Positions 55,998 through 64,000 of a stretch of 64,000 bases of DNA are shown in pieces. Both the position numbers and the translations under genes were made by a program. Source of the stretch: Flavobacterium weaverense (GTDB lineage: Bacteria; Bacteroidota; Bacteroidia; Flavobacteriales; Flavobacteriaceae); the NCBI RefSeq assembly GCF_003688495.1, contig NZ_REFH01000008.1, positions 186,001 through 250,000 of the forward strand. Reading direction: 5' to 3'. The notes under the pieces are model-generated. The model made no database searches, was not told the DNA's origin, and saw only the letters and a list, made by a program, of their open reading frames with translations. How positions within the stretch are numbered: the stretch's first letter is position 1; each line of letters starts with the position of its first letter.

Positions 55998-57290
55998 CTA
56001 TTTATCTACTTTTGAAACAACAATTTTTCCTATTCTCAATCTAAAATCAGGCTTTTTACTAGTTTTAAAGTTTATAAAAGTTGCTATGTTATCACTTTTA
56101 GAATAGACATTTGAAAAAGCACTATTACCATACCAATTCTCTAAATCTTCATTGTTTGCGACAAACTCAGTGAATATGTTTCCTTTACAGAAATTGAAAT
56201 ACATTTGCTCGAATTTTATTTTATTTAAATTTTGATCATTAATTAGAATTTTACCATCCAATATTACAGCGGGATTGAAACCAGAGACTACTGTTTTTCT
56301 GCATTCTAAAGAAGCATTCTCTCTAACAAAAATAGCTTCTTTGACTAAACCAGATTCAATATCAATACTGATGCTATCACTGTTATTTACTAAGGTCAAA
56401 TTAGTTGCAACAACTTTAGTTTGTTTCTTTGTAAAATCAACTTCTTGCTTGGTATCATACGAAGAAACATCTAAGCATCTAGAACCATAAATACTAGAAA
56501 AATAAGAAGATCGAACGGCTAATGAATTATCGATAGTGCATTGAGTTCCATAATTAAATTTGTAATCACTACTACTAGATTTAAAAGAAACCATTTTATC
56601 TAGTTTAATTTCACCACCAAAAATTCCAAAGGAATCACCAGCAGAATAACTGACCATTATATTTTCAATAATTGTTTTATTTCCTACTCCACATAAAAGC
56701 AAAGAGTTGAAATTTTCAGCCCCTTTAAATTTTGATCCTGCAAACTCTATCCTTAAAAATCTTAAAATACCAGAATTACTTTTAGGATTTGTTCCACCGT
56801 AAGTAGTTAAAGCAGGGTTTAAATTATGAATAACTGATGAAACTCCACCAAATTTATTAATGGGAGCTTCACCAAGTACAATTATCCCTCCCCAATCTCC
56901 AGCTTTTTTAAAGGCTTTATTAGAAGTAAAAACAATGGGATCAGTTTCTAAACCATCTGCTATAATAGTTGCCCCCTTTGTGATAATTAGTGATGCATTT
57001 GAATCAGCTTCACATATAATTACAGTACCTGGATCAATTATTAGAGTTGCATTATTGGTGACATAAACACTTCCTTTTAACAAGTATATATTCCTCTTTT
57101 CTAATCTAGTATTAACAGAAATATTTCCAGTTAAAATTCGATTAGCCTCACCATATTCTTTCTTATTAGGATTAAACTCTGTCCAATTGTTTAACCAATT
57201 GCTAGATCCAAAAATTCCTATTTCTTGTTGAGCGTTAGCAGAAAAAAAAAATAAAAAAAGTATGGTGATAATTATGGTAGTTTTTTTCAT
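55998..57290 (-). CDS. Secreted protein of the spr operon, beta-helix-like
   Basis: Predicted exported protein of 430 residues: signal TTIIITILFLFFFSANAQ. The body resembles the Bacteroidota group with AYVTNNATLIIDPGTVI-like sequence, here VTNNATLIIDPGTVIICEAD, then ITKGATIIADGLETDPIVFT and GGIIVLGEAPINKFGGV, suggesting a right-handed beta-helix. No gliding C-terminal domain is present. It sits 56 bp upstream of the sprC-like start. An unnamed gene in this position is also part of the F. johnsoniae spr operon. Role unknown. Confidence 0.78.
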   Translation of the reverse strand: MKKTTIIITILFLFFFSANAQQEIGIFGSSNWLNNWTEFNPNKKEYGEANRILTGNISVNTRLEKRNIYLLKGSVYVTNNATLIIDPGTVIICEADSNASLIITKGATIIADGLETDPIVFTSNKAFKKAGDWGGIIVLGEAPINKFGGVSSVIHNLNPALTTYGGTNPKSNSGILRFLRIEFAGSKFKGAENFNSLLLCGVGNKTIIENIMVSYSAGDSFGIFGGEIKLDKMVSFKSSSSDYKFNYGTQCTIDNSLAVRSSYFSSIYGSRCLDVSSYDTKQEVDFTKKQTKVVATNLTLVNNSDSISIDIESGLVKEAIFVRENASLECRKTVVSGFNPAVILDGKILINDQNLNKIKFEQMYFNFCKGNIFTEFVANNEDLENWYGNSAFSNVYSKSDNIATFINFKTSKKPDFRLRIGKIVVSKVDK

Positions 57291-57346
57291 AAAAAAAGGT
57301 GGTTAATTACTATTCTGAATATCTGAGTAAAATTAGTTATTACTGA

Positions 57347-57787
57347 TTAAAGATCATTATATTCATGAAATGATTTCATTGTACTTTCATAATACAAGAT
57401 AGATGATATTAAAACATCCTTATCCGTATAAGGCAATATTTTTTTTTGAAAATTTGAAGATATTTTAAGATACTCTTCAGTCGCTTTATCTTGAGTTTCC
57501 AATACTTTTTTAATAACGGAATTATTTGGCACGCCAAGATCAGTAAGAGTAGCTCCTGATTTAGTAGCTAATGCCATATAGGGTATGGTTTTAATAAGAA
57601 CTTGTACCCTCTCAGCATAAAGTTCTAAAAGATCACCTTTTTTCATCTTTTTTAATTCTTCCAATCCATGATACTTCTTGATTACAGCAGTTGAACTAAT
57701 AATACTTCTCGGAGCGTTCTTATTTTGAGAAAAAATTACACTTGTCGCGAATAGAAAAACGCATAGAAAAAAAATTTTAACCTTCAT
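57347..57787 (-). CDS. Small exported protein, first gene of the spr operon
   Basis: A 146-residue protein with a signal peptide (IFFLCVFLFATSVIFSQNKN). The mature part is helical and charged (HGLEELKKMKKGDLLELYAE, QDKATEEYLKISSNFQKKI) with no motif I can name. It is 56 bp upstream of the beta-helix-like gene on the same strand, with a 693-bp gap beyond it, so it is likely first in the transcript. Function unknown; by position it is an accessory of the adhesin system. Confidence 0.72.
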   Translation of the reverse strand: MKVKIFFLCVFLFATSVIFSQNKNAPRSIISSTAVIKKYHGLEELKKMKKGDLLELYAERVQVLIKTIPYMALATKSGATLTDLGVPNNSVIKKVLETQDKATEEYLKISSNFQKKILPYTDKDVLISSILYYESTMKSFHEYNDL

Positions 57788-58468
57788 ATTTTAAATTTTT
57801 ACCATTAACTAATCGTAAAATTAGATAATATAAATTAATTTGTTAGTTCCTTATCAACAATTAAATGTCGAAAAATATAAATCTAAAAAATAAAACTCCA
57901 ATAAAAGTATTTTTTTTTTTAAAAAGGAAATAATAAAGGTAAACTACTAAACATTTACAATAAAAATTAAATGAATAATAAGACATAACAAACTCAACGT
58001 AAATTATTTACAAAAACATAGTAAAAAGATATTCAGTTTTTATTGTAGTTTTTATTAATTTCACAAAAGTAAGTTTTATATATATCTTTTAAAATAATTA
58101 TTAAACCGACAAATTATATATGGTATTAACCATAAAAATATTTTAGAACATAAGCAAAGAAGTGGAAGAAATAAATTCTATCTGACAAATTAGAAACTAA
58201 TTAACCTTAAAGCTATCTTTATAGTTTCTTAAAAAGAAATAATTATAATTTTAAGTTACCAAAATACTTACAATAAAAAATTCAGCAAAATTTAAAAGAA
58301 AGAAATATAAAACTTAAATTTCGGCTGTATTGATGTTTTAAGATTTGTTAAAAAATCAATTATGCAACTAAAAATTAGAAGCTAAAGACTCTGTTATTTT
58401 GCAACTATATTTAATTTTACAGTCATTAAACTTTGGCACTAAAAATTTTAGACTAAGCCATTTTCTTA
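57788..58468. other. AT-rich divergent gap before spr operon and holB
   Basis: About 690 bp without a gene. It is extremely AT-rich with poly-A and poly-T runs. Candidate -7 boxes are TACTTTTG on the minus strand at 58064-58071 (277 bp before the spr operon) and TATCTTTG on the + strand at 58469-58476. No RNA gene, inverted repeat or conserved frame was seen. Confidence 0.45.
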
Positions 58469-58476
58469 TATCTTTG
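58469..58476 (+). promoter_or_regulatory. Candidate -7 box for holB
   Basis: TATCTTTG matches TAnnTTTG but lies only 4 bp before the ATG, which would give a nearly leaderless transcript. The nearest TTTG upstream is too far (33 bases). Confidence 0.3.
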
Positions 58477-58480
58477 CTTT

Positions 58481-59629
58481 ATGCAATTTTCAGAAATTTT
58501 AGGGCAAGAACACATAAAAAGTCATTTGACAAAAAGTGCAGATTTGGGAAGAATTCCACACGCACAATTGTTCATTGGACCTGAAGGAAGTGGTACTTTA
58601 CCTATGGCGATTGCCTACGCACAATACCTTATTTGTGGAAATCAAAATTCTGAAAACTCTAGTTCGAATGCTGCCTGTAATCTGAAATTTGAAAAAACTT
58701 CACATCCAGATTTGCACTTTGTTTATCCTACAGTAAGTACCGAGGGCGTAAAAACTAAACCCAAAAGCACTGATTTCATAGCAGAATGGAGACGATTTTT
58801 AGAATTAAATATTTATGGGAGCTTGTTTGATTGGTACCAAATTCTTGATGTAAAAAACAAGCAAGGTCTCATTAGAGTAGAGGACGCACAGGAGACCTTA
58901 AAATTATTAGCTTTAAAATCCTTTGAAGGTGGATATAAGGTAATGATTATTTGGATGGCCGATAAATTGAATATCGAAGCATCCAATAAACTACTGAAAC
59001 TACTAGAAGAACCAACAGATAAAACTGTTTTTATACTTATTTCAGAAAGTGAAGAAGATATAATTCAAACCATTCGTTCCCGTTGTCAGGTTTTGCATTT
59101 CAATGGACTTCCTGAGAAGGTGATTGCTGATGCCCTAATTTCTAATGAAGGAATAGATGCTAAAACTGCCTTAAAAACTGCTCACCAAGCACAAGGAAAT
59201 TATAACAAAGCATTGCAATTATTACAACCAGATAGCGAATCAACATTTTTTGAGAAATGGTTTGTGGATTGGGTTCGTGCTGCTTTTAGAGCAAAAGGAA
59301 ACGCCGCAGCAATTCAAGATCTAATTCAGTGGAGCGAACAAATCGCTGGTTTAGGGAGGGAAACTCAGAAAAAATTCCTTCATTTTTGCATCGATATGTT
59401 TCGCCAAGCGCTGCTACTAAATTATCAAACACCTAGTTTAGTTTATATTGAACCACAAGTAGAAAAGTTTAAGTTAGAAAATTTTGCGCCATTTGTAAAT
59501 GGAAATAATATAAACGATATTTTTAAAGAACTTTCTGATGCGATGTATCACATAGAACGCAACGGAAATGCCAAGATTATTTTAACCGATTTATCAATCA
59601 AACTCACTAGATTAATTCACAAAAAATAA
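58481..59629 (+). CDS. holB: DNA polymerase III subunit delta'
   Basis: Clamp-loader subunit of DNA polymerase III, 382 residues. The N-terminus MQFSEILGQEHIKSHLTKSA and HAQLFIGPEGSGTLPMAIAY form the AAA+ module with a degenerate P-loop lacking the Walker lysine, as expected for the non-ATPase delta' subunit. Then come EASNKLLKLLEEPTDKTVFI and TIRSRCQVLHF (sensor and SRC-like arginine finger region). It is followed 4 bp later by the DoxX-like gene in the same direction. Confidence 0.94.
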   Translation: MQFSEILGQEHIKSHLTKSADLGRIPHAQLFIGPEGSGTLPMAIAYAQYLICGNQNSENSSSNAACNLKFEKTSHPDLHFVYPTVSTEGVKTKPKSTDFIAEWRRFLELNIYGSLFDWYQILDVKNKQGLIRVEDAQETLKLLALKSFEGGYKVMIIWMADKLNIEASNKLLKLLEEPTDKTVFILISESEEDIIQTIRSRCQVLHFNGLPEKVIADALISNEGIDAKTALKTAHQAQGNYNKALQLLQPDSESTFFEKWFVDWVRAAFRAKGNAAAIQDLIQWSEQIAGLGRETQKKFLHFCIDMFRQALLLNYQTPSLVYIEPQVEKFKLENFAPFVNGNNINDIFKELSDAMYHIERNGNAKIILTDLSIKLTRLIHKK

Positions 59630-59633
59630 AAAA

Positions 59634-60017
59634 ATGAACAACATTACTTCCATATTGATTTTAATTTTTTTGGCTATTACCTTTTTACAATCCGGTTACG
59701 ACAAACTCTTTAACTGGAAAGATAACGTAGATTGGTTAAAAGGTCATTTTTCAAAAACACCGTTAAAAAATCAAGTTCCTTTGGCTTTAGCTAACATTTT
59801 AGTTCTCGAATTAATTTCTGGGATTTTATGCGTGGTGGGTTGCATCGAACTATTTGTTAATAACGGAAGAATTTTTGGCTTTTACGGAGCAGTTTTCTCT
59901 TGTATAACTTTATTAATGTTGCTTTTTGGACAACGAATAGCTAAAGATTATGACGGCGCTAGAACAATTGTTATCTATTTCATACCAGCAATTTTAGCCG
60001 TTTATTGGTTAAACTAA
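59634..60017 (+). CDS. DoxX-family membrane protein
   Basis: Four-helix inner-membrane protein of 127 residues, DoxX/DoxD-like. Features are an N-terminal helix with FLQSGYDKLFNWKDN (the conserved G-x-x-K pattern after helix one), then VPLALANILVLELISGILCV and FYGAVFSCITLLMLLFGQRI, RIAKDYDGARTIVIYFIPAI. Role in the family is unclear, with links to redox or sulfur metabolism reported. It lies 4 bp after holB and 41 bp before the thioesterase start. Confidence 0.85.
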   Translation: MNNITSILILIFLAITFLQSGYDKLFNWKDNVDWLKGHFSKTPLKNQVPLALANILVLELISGILCVVGCIELFVNNGRIFGFYGAVFSCITLLMLLFGQRIAKDYDGARTIVIYFIPAILAVYWLN

Positions 60018-60058
60018 AAATAAAATTAGAAAATAAAATAATTACATTGACAACTATA

Positions 60059-60568
60059 ATGACACCAAAACATCCTTCAGACTCATTAACTATATTGACT
60101 GATTTAGTTTTACCAAGTGAAACAAATCCATTAAACAATCTTTTTGGCGGCGAGTTATTAGCCCGTATGGATCGTGCCGCTAGTATTGCTGCAGGAAGAC
60201 ATTCTAGAAGAATTACAGTTACTGCATCAGTGAATCATGTTGCTTTTAATAGAGCAATCCCTTTAGGAAGTGTGGTAAATGTGGAGGCCAAAGTTTCTCG
60301 ATCTTTCAAGAGTTCGATGGAAATTTACATTGATGTTTGGGTAGAAGACAGACAATCCGGAAATCGTACTAAGGCTAATGAAGCAATTTACACCTTTGTT
60401 GCTGTTGATGATACCGGAAGACCGGTTGAAGTGCCACAATTAATCCCTCAAACAGAACTTGAAATACAACGTTTTGAAGCAGCCTTGAGACGCAAACAAC
60501 TTAGTTTAGTACTTGCTGGAAAAATGAATCCTCACGATGCTACTGAATTAAAAGCTTTGTTTCTATAG
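60059..60568 (+). CDS. Acyl-CoA thioesterase (YciA-like hot-dog)
   Basis: Hydrolyses acyl-CoA to free acid and CoA. About 169 residues. The frame starts at a TTG (60005) inside the preceding gene, but the ATG at 60059 gives the normal start MTPKHPSDSLTILTDLVLPS. The hot-dog signature is PSETNPLNNLFGGELLARMD, then NHVAFNRAIPLGSVVNVEAK, with asparagine and aspartate at the active site. Chain-length preference is unknown. It closes a small gene group headed by holB. Confidence 0.92.
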   Translation: MTPKHPSDSLTILTDLVLPSETNPLNNLFGGELLARMDRAASIAAGRHSRRITVTASVNHVAFNRAIPLGSVVNVEAKVSRSFKSSMEIYIDVWVEDRQSGNRTKANEAIYTFVAVDDTGRPVEVPQLIPQTELEIQRFEAALRRKQLSLVLAGKMNPHDATELKALFL

Positions 60569-60757
60569 TGTTCTCAAAGTAAGATGTTATATTTAATTTA
60601 AAATATTTTTAAAGATATTTTTTGATTAAAAAAAGAAGTATTTTTACGAAAATATACGTTAATACACAATAAGAATTTTCAGGATAAATATTCATCCTGT
60701 CAGTTTCTTACCGTTATAAAATTATACAAAGAGATGAAAGAAAAGGTAAAAGAGAAG

Positions 60758-61765
60758 ATGAGTACAGAAAAAGAATCGAAATTAAAAGCGTTACAACTAA
60801 CGCTTGATAAATTAGATAAAACGTACGGAAAAGGTACTGTAATGAAAATGGGGGACAAAGCTATTGAGGAAGTAGAAACTATCTCTTCAGGATCTTTAGG
60901 AATCGATTTGGCATTAGGAGTTGGTGGATATCCAAGAGGAAGAATTATTGAAATATACGGTCCAGAATCTTCTGGAAAAACGACTTTGACTTTGCACGCA
61001 ATTGCTGAGGCTCAAAAAGCAGGTGGAATAGCGGCTTTTATTGATGCTGAACACGCTTTTGATAGAAATTATGCTGAAAAATTAGGAGTAGATATTGAAA
61101 ACCTAATTATTTCTCAACCAGACAATGGAGAGCAAGCATTAGAAATTGCTGAAAACTTGATTCGTTCAGGCGCTATAGACATCGTAGTAATTGACTCAGT
61201 TGCTGCTTTGACTCCAAAAAGCGAAATTGAAGGAGAAATGGGAGATTCTAAAATGGGTCTTCACGCTCGTTTAATGTCACAGGCGTTAAGAAAATTAACG
61301 GGAACGATTAGCAAAACTAATTGTACGGTTTTCTTTATCAACCAGTTGAGAGAGAAAATTGGTGTAATGTTTGGAAATCCAGAAACTACAACTGGAGGAA
61401 ATGCATTAAAGTTTTACGCTTCAGTTCGATTAGATATCCGTCGTTCTACTCAAATTAAAGATGGGGACAACGTATTAGGAAACAGAACAAAAGTGAAAGT
61501 GGTGAAGAATAAAGTGGCTCCGCCATTTAAAATCGCTGAATTTGATATCATGTACGGTGAAGGAGTTTCAAAAACTGGAGAGATCTTAGATCTTGCTGTT
61601 GAATTTGAAATCATTAAAAAAGCAGGTTCTTGGTTCAGCTATGGAGAAACTAAATTAGGACAAGGTCGCGACGCGGTAAAGTCTTTAATTAAAGATAATC
61701 CGGAATTAGCTGATGAATTAGAAGTAAAAATTAAAGATAGAATAAAAGAATTAGCAGAAGCGTAA
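60758..61765 (+). CDS. recA: Recombinase RecA
   Basis: Strand-exchange ATPase for homologous recombination and SOS induction, 335 residues from the ATG at 60758; an in-frame ATG at 60734 would add eight residues. I prefer 60758 because the family N-terminus here is [20 protein letters not shown]. Walker A is [11 protein letters not shown], Walker [16 protein letters not shown]2 loop [15 protein letters not shown] with intact sequence. A strong terminator follows. I saw no clear SOS-type operator upstream. Confidence 0.97.
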   Translation: MSTEKESKLKALQLTLDKLDKTYGKGTVMKMGDKAIEEVETISSGSLGIDLALGVGGYPRGRIIEIYGPESSGKTTLTLHAIAEAQKAGGIAAFIDAEHAFDRNYAEKLGVDIENLIISQPDNGEQALEIAENLIRSGAIDIVVIDSVAALTPKSEIEGEMGDSKMGLHARLMSQALRKLTGTISKTNCTVFFINQLREKIGVMFGNPETTTGGNALKFYASVRLDIRRSTQIKDGDNVLGNRTKVKVVKNKVAPPFKIAEFDIMYGEGVSKTGEILDLAVEFEIIKKAGSWFSYGETKLGQGRDAVKSLIKDNPELADELEVKIKDRIKELAEA

Positions 61766-61789
61766 TAGCCTTTGAATGTTCATATTACA

Positions 61790-61821
61790 AAATGCTCGGA
61801 AAATTTCCGAGCATTTTTTTT
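61790..61821 (+). terminator. Intrinsic terminator after recA
   Basis: AATGCTCGGAAA (61791-61802) and TTTCCGAGCATT (61804-61815) form a near-perfect stem followed by a run of T to 61821, about 25 bp after the recA stop. Confidence 0.85.
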
Positions 61822-61864
61822 GTCTTATTTTTTTAAAAAATTAAGGAAAAAGCACACTAATGAA

Positions 61865-61890
61865 GCAACCTTTCAATCTTATAATCATCT
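61865..61890 (+). promoter_or_regulatory. Candidate ECF-type promoter of lipoprotein gene 1
   Basis: GCAACCTTT (61865-61873), 12 bases, then CATCT (61886-61890), 32 bp before the ATG. The same two blocks with the same 12-base gap precede lipoprotein gene 2. The core AAC resembles the -35 of ECF sigma promoters and not the housekeeping TTG/TAnnTTTG. The -10 block overlaps an inverted repeat at 61881-61903 (ATAATCAT/ATGATTAT). Confidence 0.6.
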
Positions 61891-61922
61891 TCATTATGAT
61901 TATTAACCTATAAATTTAAAAA

Positions 61923-62330
61923 ATGAAAAATTTAAGATTAAAAGCAGTAGCTTTAGTATTATTTGTAACGGCTGGTTTAGCTTCATGCTCAAACGACGAT
62001 GAAACAGCAATTGTTACAAAACAAACTTTGGTAACTGAAGTAACTGGACCTACAATAGCAAAAGTGAACGAAGAAATCACATTAGAGGTGACTTATGCTG
62101 TAGAAAGTAATTGCGATGTTTTTAATAATTATGTTGAAAAAACAGCTGAAAACACGACAACTATCGCAGTAGAAACTAGACTGGAAGGAACTGCATGCGA
62201 GAAGACTCCGGCAACAAAAAAAGCTACTTATAAATTCAAAGCTGTTAAGGAAGGAACTCACATTCTGAATTTCAAAAAATCAGAAACTGAATTTGTAACA
62301 CAAACAATAGTTGTGAGCGTTGCTTCATAA
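61923..62330 (+). CDS. Small lipoprotein 1, paralogue of the next gene
   Basis: A 135-residue predicted lipoprotein: the signal RLKAVALVLFVTAGLASCSN has its lipobox cysteine at residue 22. The mature part looks like one Ig-like beta-sandwich, with two further cysteines at about C64 (YAVESNCDVF) and C92 (LEGTACEKTP), suited to one disulfide. It aligns along its length with the 137-residue lipoprotein downstream. It has its own promoter-like sequence and its own terminator. No family name recognised. A role in envelope sensing or response is inferred from the neighbouring ECF sigma gene. Confidence 0.82.
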   Translation: MKNLRLKAVALVLFVTAGLASCSNDDETAIVTKQTLVTEVTGPTIAKVNEEITLEVTYAVESNCDVFNNYVEKTAENTTTIAVETRLEGTACEKTPATKKATYKFKAVKEGTHILNFKKSETEFVTQTIVVSVAS

Positions 62331-62337
62331 TTCTCTT

Positions 62338-62376
62338 AAAGGAGGTTGTTATGTAATTAACAGCCTCCTTTTTTTT
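62338..62376 (+). terminator. Intrinsic terminator after lipoprotein gene 1
   Basis: AAAGGAGGTTGTTA (62338-62351) and TAACAGCCTCCTTT (62358-62371) pair with one G-T, a 6-base loop and a following T-run, 8 bp after the stop codon. Confidence 0.88.
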
Positions 62377-62435
62377 AAGACCTTTGCAAATTATATCACG
62401 TTCGAATTTTTTTTATAAAAAAGTATTTATTTGAC

Positions 62436-62461
62436 GCAACCTTTTATATCAAAGTACATCT
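62436..62461 (+). promoter_or_regulatory. Candidate ECF-type promoter of lipoprotein 2-sigma-anti-sigma operon
   Basis: GCAACCTTT (62436-62444), 12 bases, CATCT (62457-62461), 66 bp before the ATG. It is identical in blocks and spacing to 61865-61890; the flanking bases TGA just upstream are also shared. The gap sequences differ, so this is conserved architecture rather than simple duplication. Confidence 0.6.
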
Positions 62462-62527
62462 ATAAAAAAGTGGGGCCAATATTTTTCGAATAAACTCCCT
62501 TATTTATAAAATCTTAAATTAATAAAA

Positions 62528-62941
62528 ATGAAAAAAATCGCACTACTTTTAGTATTAATCACAACTTTAGTAGGTTGTAGCCTTGACAATGGAGACAGAG
62601 ATACGTACACTTACAGCGTGCTTCCAATAGAAACTTACGAGCTTCCAGCTGCTTTTAAATTAGGTCAGGCGTATACTATTAAGTTAAGCTATCAAAAACC
62701 TTCTGCTTGTCACATCTACCAAGGTATTTATTATGGCAAAGAATTAAATAAAAGAACAATCGCTATACAAGCAGCCGTAAAAGATAATCAAAGCTGCACT
62801 TCTGAAGTTCCCCCAATTTCTGAAGCTTCTTTTAATTTTACAGCGACTGCAACGGATTCATACATTTTCAAAATATACAAAGGAAAAGGTGCAGACGATA
62901 AAGATCTTTTTGAAGAGGTAGAAATTCCTGTTATTCAATAA
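62528..62941 (+). CDS. Small lipoprotein 2, upstream of the ECF sigma gene
   Basis: A 137-residue predicted lipoprotein: KKIALLLVLITTLVGCSLDN with the lipobox cysteine at residue 17. It aligns with lipoprotein 1: both have AYTIKLSYQKPSAC / EITLEVTYAVESNC, both cysteines kept (about C61 and C90, spacing 29 against 28), and a shared F-F-x-A near the C-terminus. The sigma factor gene starts 15 bp after its stop, so they are one operon. Function unknown; possible sensor, target or stress protein of the sigma factor. Confidence 0.82.
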   Translation: MKKIALLLVLITTLVGCSLDNGDRDTYTYSVLPIETYELPAAFKLGQAYTIKLSYQKPSACHIYQGIYYGKELNKRTIAIQAAVKDNQSCTSEVPPISEASFNFTATATDSYIFKIYKGKGADDKDLFEEVEIPVIQ

Positions 62942-62956
62942 TTATAGTAGAATTCA

Positions 62957-63499
62957 GTGGCATTAGAAAAAATAATTGCAGATTGTAAAAAGAATCACCC
63001 CAAAGCTCAAGAACAGTTGTATCAGTTGTTTGCTAAAAAGTTTTTTGGGGTGTGTCTTAAATATTCCCGTAATTATGATGATGCCCAAGACATTCTACAA
63101 GATGGTTTTATAATTATTTTTACAAAAATTTCACAATATAGTGGAAAAGGTTCTTTTGAAGGTTGGGCTAAAAGAATACTAATAAATACGGCCTTACAAA
63201 GATTTAAAGAAATTCGTTTTCTAGAAGTTCTCGATGATTCTATCGCTGAGGTAGAACTAGAATTAGATGACGACAAAATATCCCTTGATTATTTACTCCG
63301 AATAATCCAGGAGCTCCCAGATCAATACCGAATTGTTTTTAGCTTATACATACTTGATGGTTATTCACACAAGGAAATAAGTGAAATGCTAAACATATCC
63401 ACTGGCACAACAAAATCTAATCTTTATCGAGCACGATTGATTTTGAAAGAAAAAATTGAAAAATTAACAGAAGTTAAATTCGAATCATCGGCAAAATGA
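62957..63499 (+). CDS. ECF-type RNA polymerase sigma factor
   Basis: Extracytoplasmic-function sigma factor of 180 residues. It begins with GTG at 62957 (MALEKIIADCKKNHPKAQEQ); no better ATG exists upstream. Region 2 is LYQLFAKKFFGVCLKYSRNY with the DAQDILQDGF pattern and a tryptophan-rich 2.4 region FEGWAKRILINTALQRFKE. Region 4 is ELPDQYRIVFSLYILDGYSH, then KEISEMLNISTGTTKSNLYRA. It overlaps the anti-sigma candidate by 4 bp (ATGA), so the two are translationally coupled. Confidence 0.94.
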   Translation: MALEKIIADCKKNHPKAQEQLYQLFAKKFFGVCLKYSRNYDDAQDILQDGFIIIFTKISQYSGKGSFEGWAKRILINTALQRFKEIRFLEVLDDSIAEVELELDDDKISLDYLLRIIQELPDQYRIVFSLYILDGYSHKEISEMLNISTGTTKSNLYRARLILKEKIEKLTEVKFESSAK

Positions 63500-64000
63500 A
63501 AAATAATAAAAATATAGACCGATTGTTTCAAGAAAGATTTAAGGATTTTGAAACAGAACCTAATAACCAGACTTGGTCAACGATTCAAGCGCGGTTAAAT
63601 GATCAGAAAAAAGAACGAAAAATAATTCCGTTTTGGTTCAAACTAGCGGGAATAGCTGCCGCATTCATTGTTGGCTTTTTTGCTTTGAACACTTTTTTCA
63701 GCACTACTATCATTCCTGAAAATAAAATCGTTTTAGATCCTGCAGCTATTAAGTCTTCTATTGATACTAGTGGCAGCGCTTCTGAGTCTTTAAAAGATAA
63801 TATTAAATCCACTTCTATTCAAAAAAATTCTATCATTGTCGTAAACCAAACTAAAAACTTAGAGAAAGATGAAAAAGAAACTGCAACAACTTTACAGGAA
63901 AAAATCATCTATGGCAAAAAGACGAATCAAGCGAGTGCTACGATTTATTTCGGTAAAAATAATCCATCGTTAGGAACAGTTACTGCTACAAAATTAGAAG
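63496..64000 (+). CDS. Probable anti-sigma factor, 5' part (cut by window end)
   Basis: The frame opens at the ATG 63496-63498, which overlaps the sigma stop codon as ATGA, and is still open at the window end (168 codons). It reads MKNNKNIDRLFQERFKDFET, a short cytoplasmic helical region with EPNNQTWSTIQARLNDQKKE, then a single transmembrane segment FWFKLAGIAAAFIVGFFALN (about residues 46-67), then a Ser/Lys-rich extracytoplasmic part. That layout matches single-pass anti-sigma factors next to ECF genes. No FecR domain can be seen in the visible part. Confidence 0.75.
   Translation, partial: MKNNKNIDRLFQERFKDFETEPNNQTWSTIQARLNDQKKERKIIPFWFKLAGIAAAFIVGFFALNTFFSTTIIPENKIVLDPAAIKSSIDTSGSASESLKDNIKSTSIQKNSIIVVNQTKNLEKDEKETATTLQEKIIYGKKTNQASATIYFGKNNPSLGTVTATKLE

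Noticed and set aside
58399..58584. 61-codon frame overlapping the holB start
   Set aside because: It overlaps the well-supported holB N-terminus in another frame and has no family features.

Overview
The window reads as a chromosomal segment of a Flavobacterium-like bacterium (Bacteroidota, Flavobacteriales). The evidence is a low G+C base composition, promoter -7 boxes of the Bacteroidota form TAnnTTTG, lack of clear Shine-Dalgarno sequences, an SprB/SprC/SprD/SprF gliding-adhesin locus with a gliding motility-associated C-terminal domain, and housekeeping proteins (RecA, PGK, HemABCDEFHJ) that look flavobacterial. I saw no rRNA or tRNA genes, no transposase and no CRISPR array. Names and functions come from recognising motifs by eye, because no database search was possible.

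Layout. 1-3420: the 3' part of a class A penicillin-binding protein, then the two subunits of a 3-oxoacid CoA-transferase. 3440-7518 (minus strand): a SpmA/SpmB-type membrane protein, a PolB-like 3'-5' exonuclease, an O6-alkylguanine-DNA alkyltransferase, an XRE regulator with a membrane partner, and a cytochrome c lipoprotein. 7649-17085 (minus): a long haem cluster, hemA-hemC-[TrkH/KtrB-KtrA potassium transporter]-hemD-hemE-hypothetical-GNAT-hemF-hemB. Divergent from it, after a 735-bp AT-rich gap, are an AraC-type regulator, ferrochelatase hemH, a MATE exporter and hemJ. Together these cover tetrapyrrole synthesis from glutamyl-tRNA to haem, apart from hemL, which I do not see here. A sensor kinase and a crotonase follow.

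24231-26170 is the main accessory-looking stretch. It holds a small hypothetical gene, a GIY-YIG gene and about 1 kb of tandem 143-bp units, each carrying a long palindrome that could fold as a cross. A 35-bp near-exact direct repeat, which copies the 3' end of the hypothetical gene, brackets the whole block. After it come lipid genes (acyl-ACP desaturase, PlsC), rnpA, a C-terminal processing protease, a DUF4837 lipoprotein, a LysM lytic transglycosylase and pgk.

36272-57787 (minus) is the gliding/adhesin locus: two small secreted proteins, then SprC-like, SprD-like, a giant SprB-like adhesin (about 4,760 residues) and SprF-like. The adhesin has about 38 SprB-type repeats, some organised in a higher-order period of about 1.8 kb. 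58481-61765 holds holB, a DoxX-like protein, an acyl-CoA thioesterase and recA.

The right end holds two paralogous small lipoprotein genes, then an ECF sigma factor and a membrane anti-sigma candidate cut off by the window edge. Both lipoprotein genes are preceded by the same promoter-like pair, GCAACCTTT-N12-CATCT, which does not fit the housekeeping consensus. I infer a self-contained envelope-response regulon. This and the cross-forming tandem array are the least explained parts of the window.
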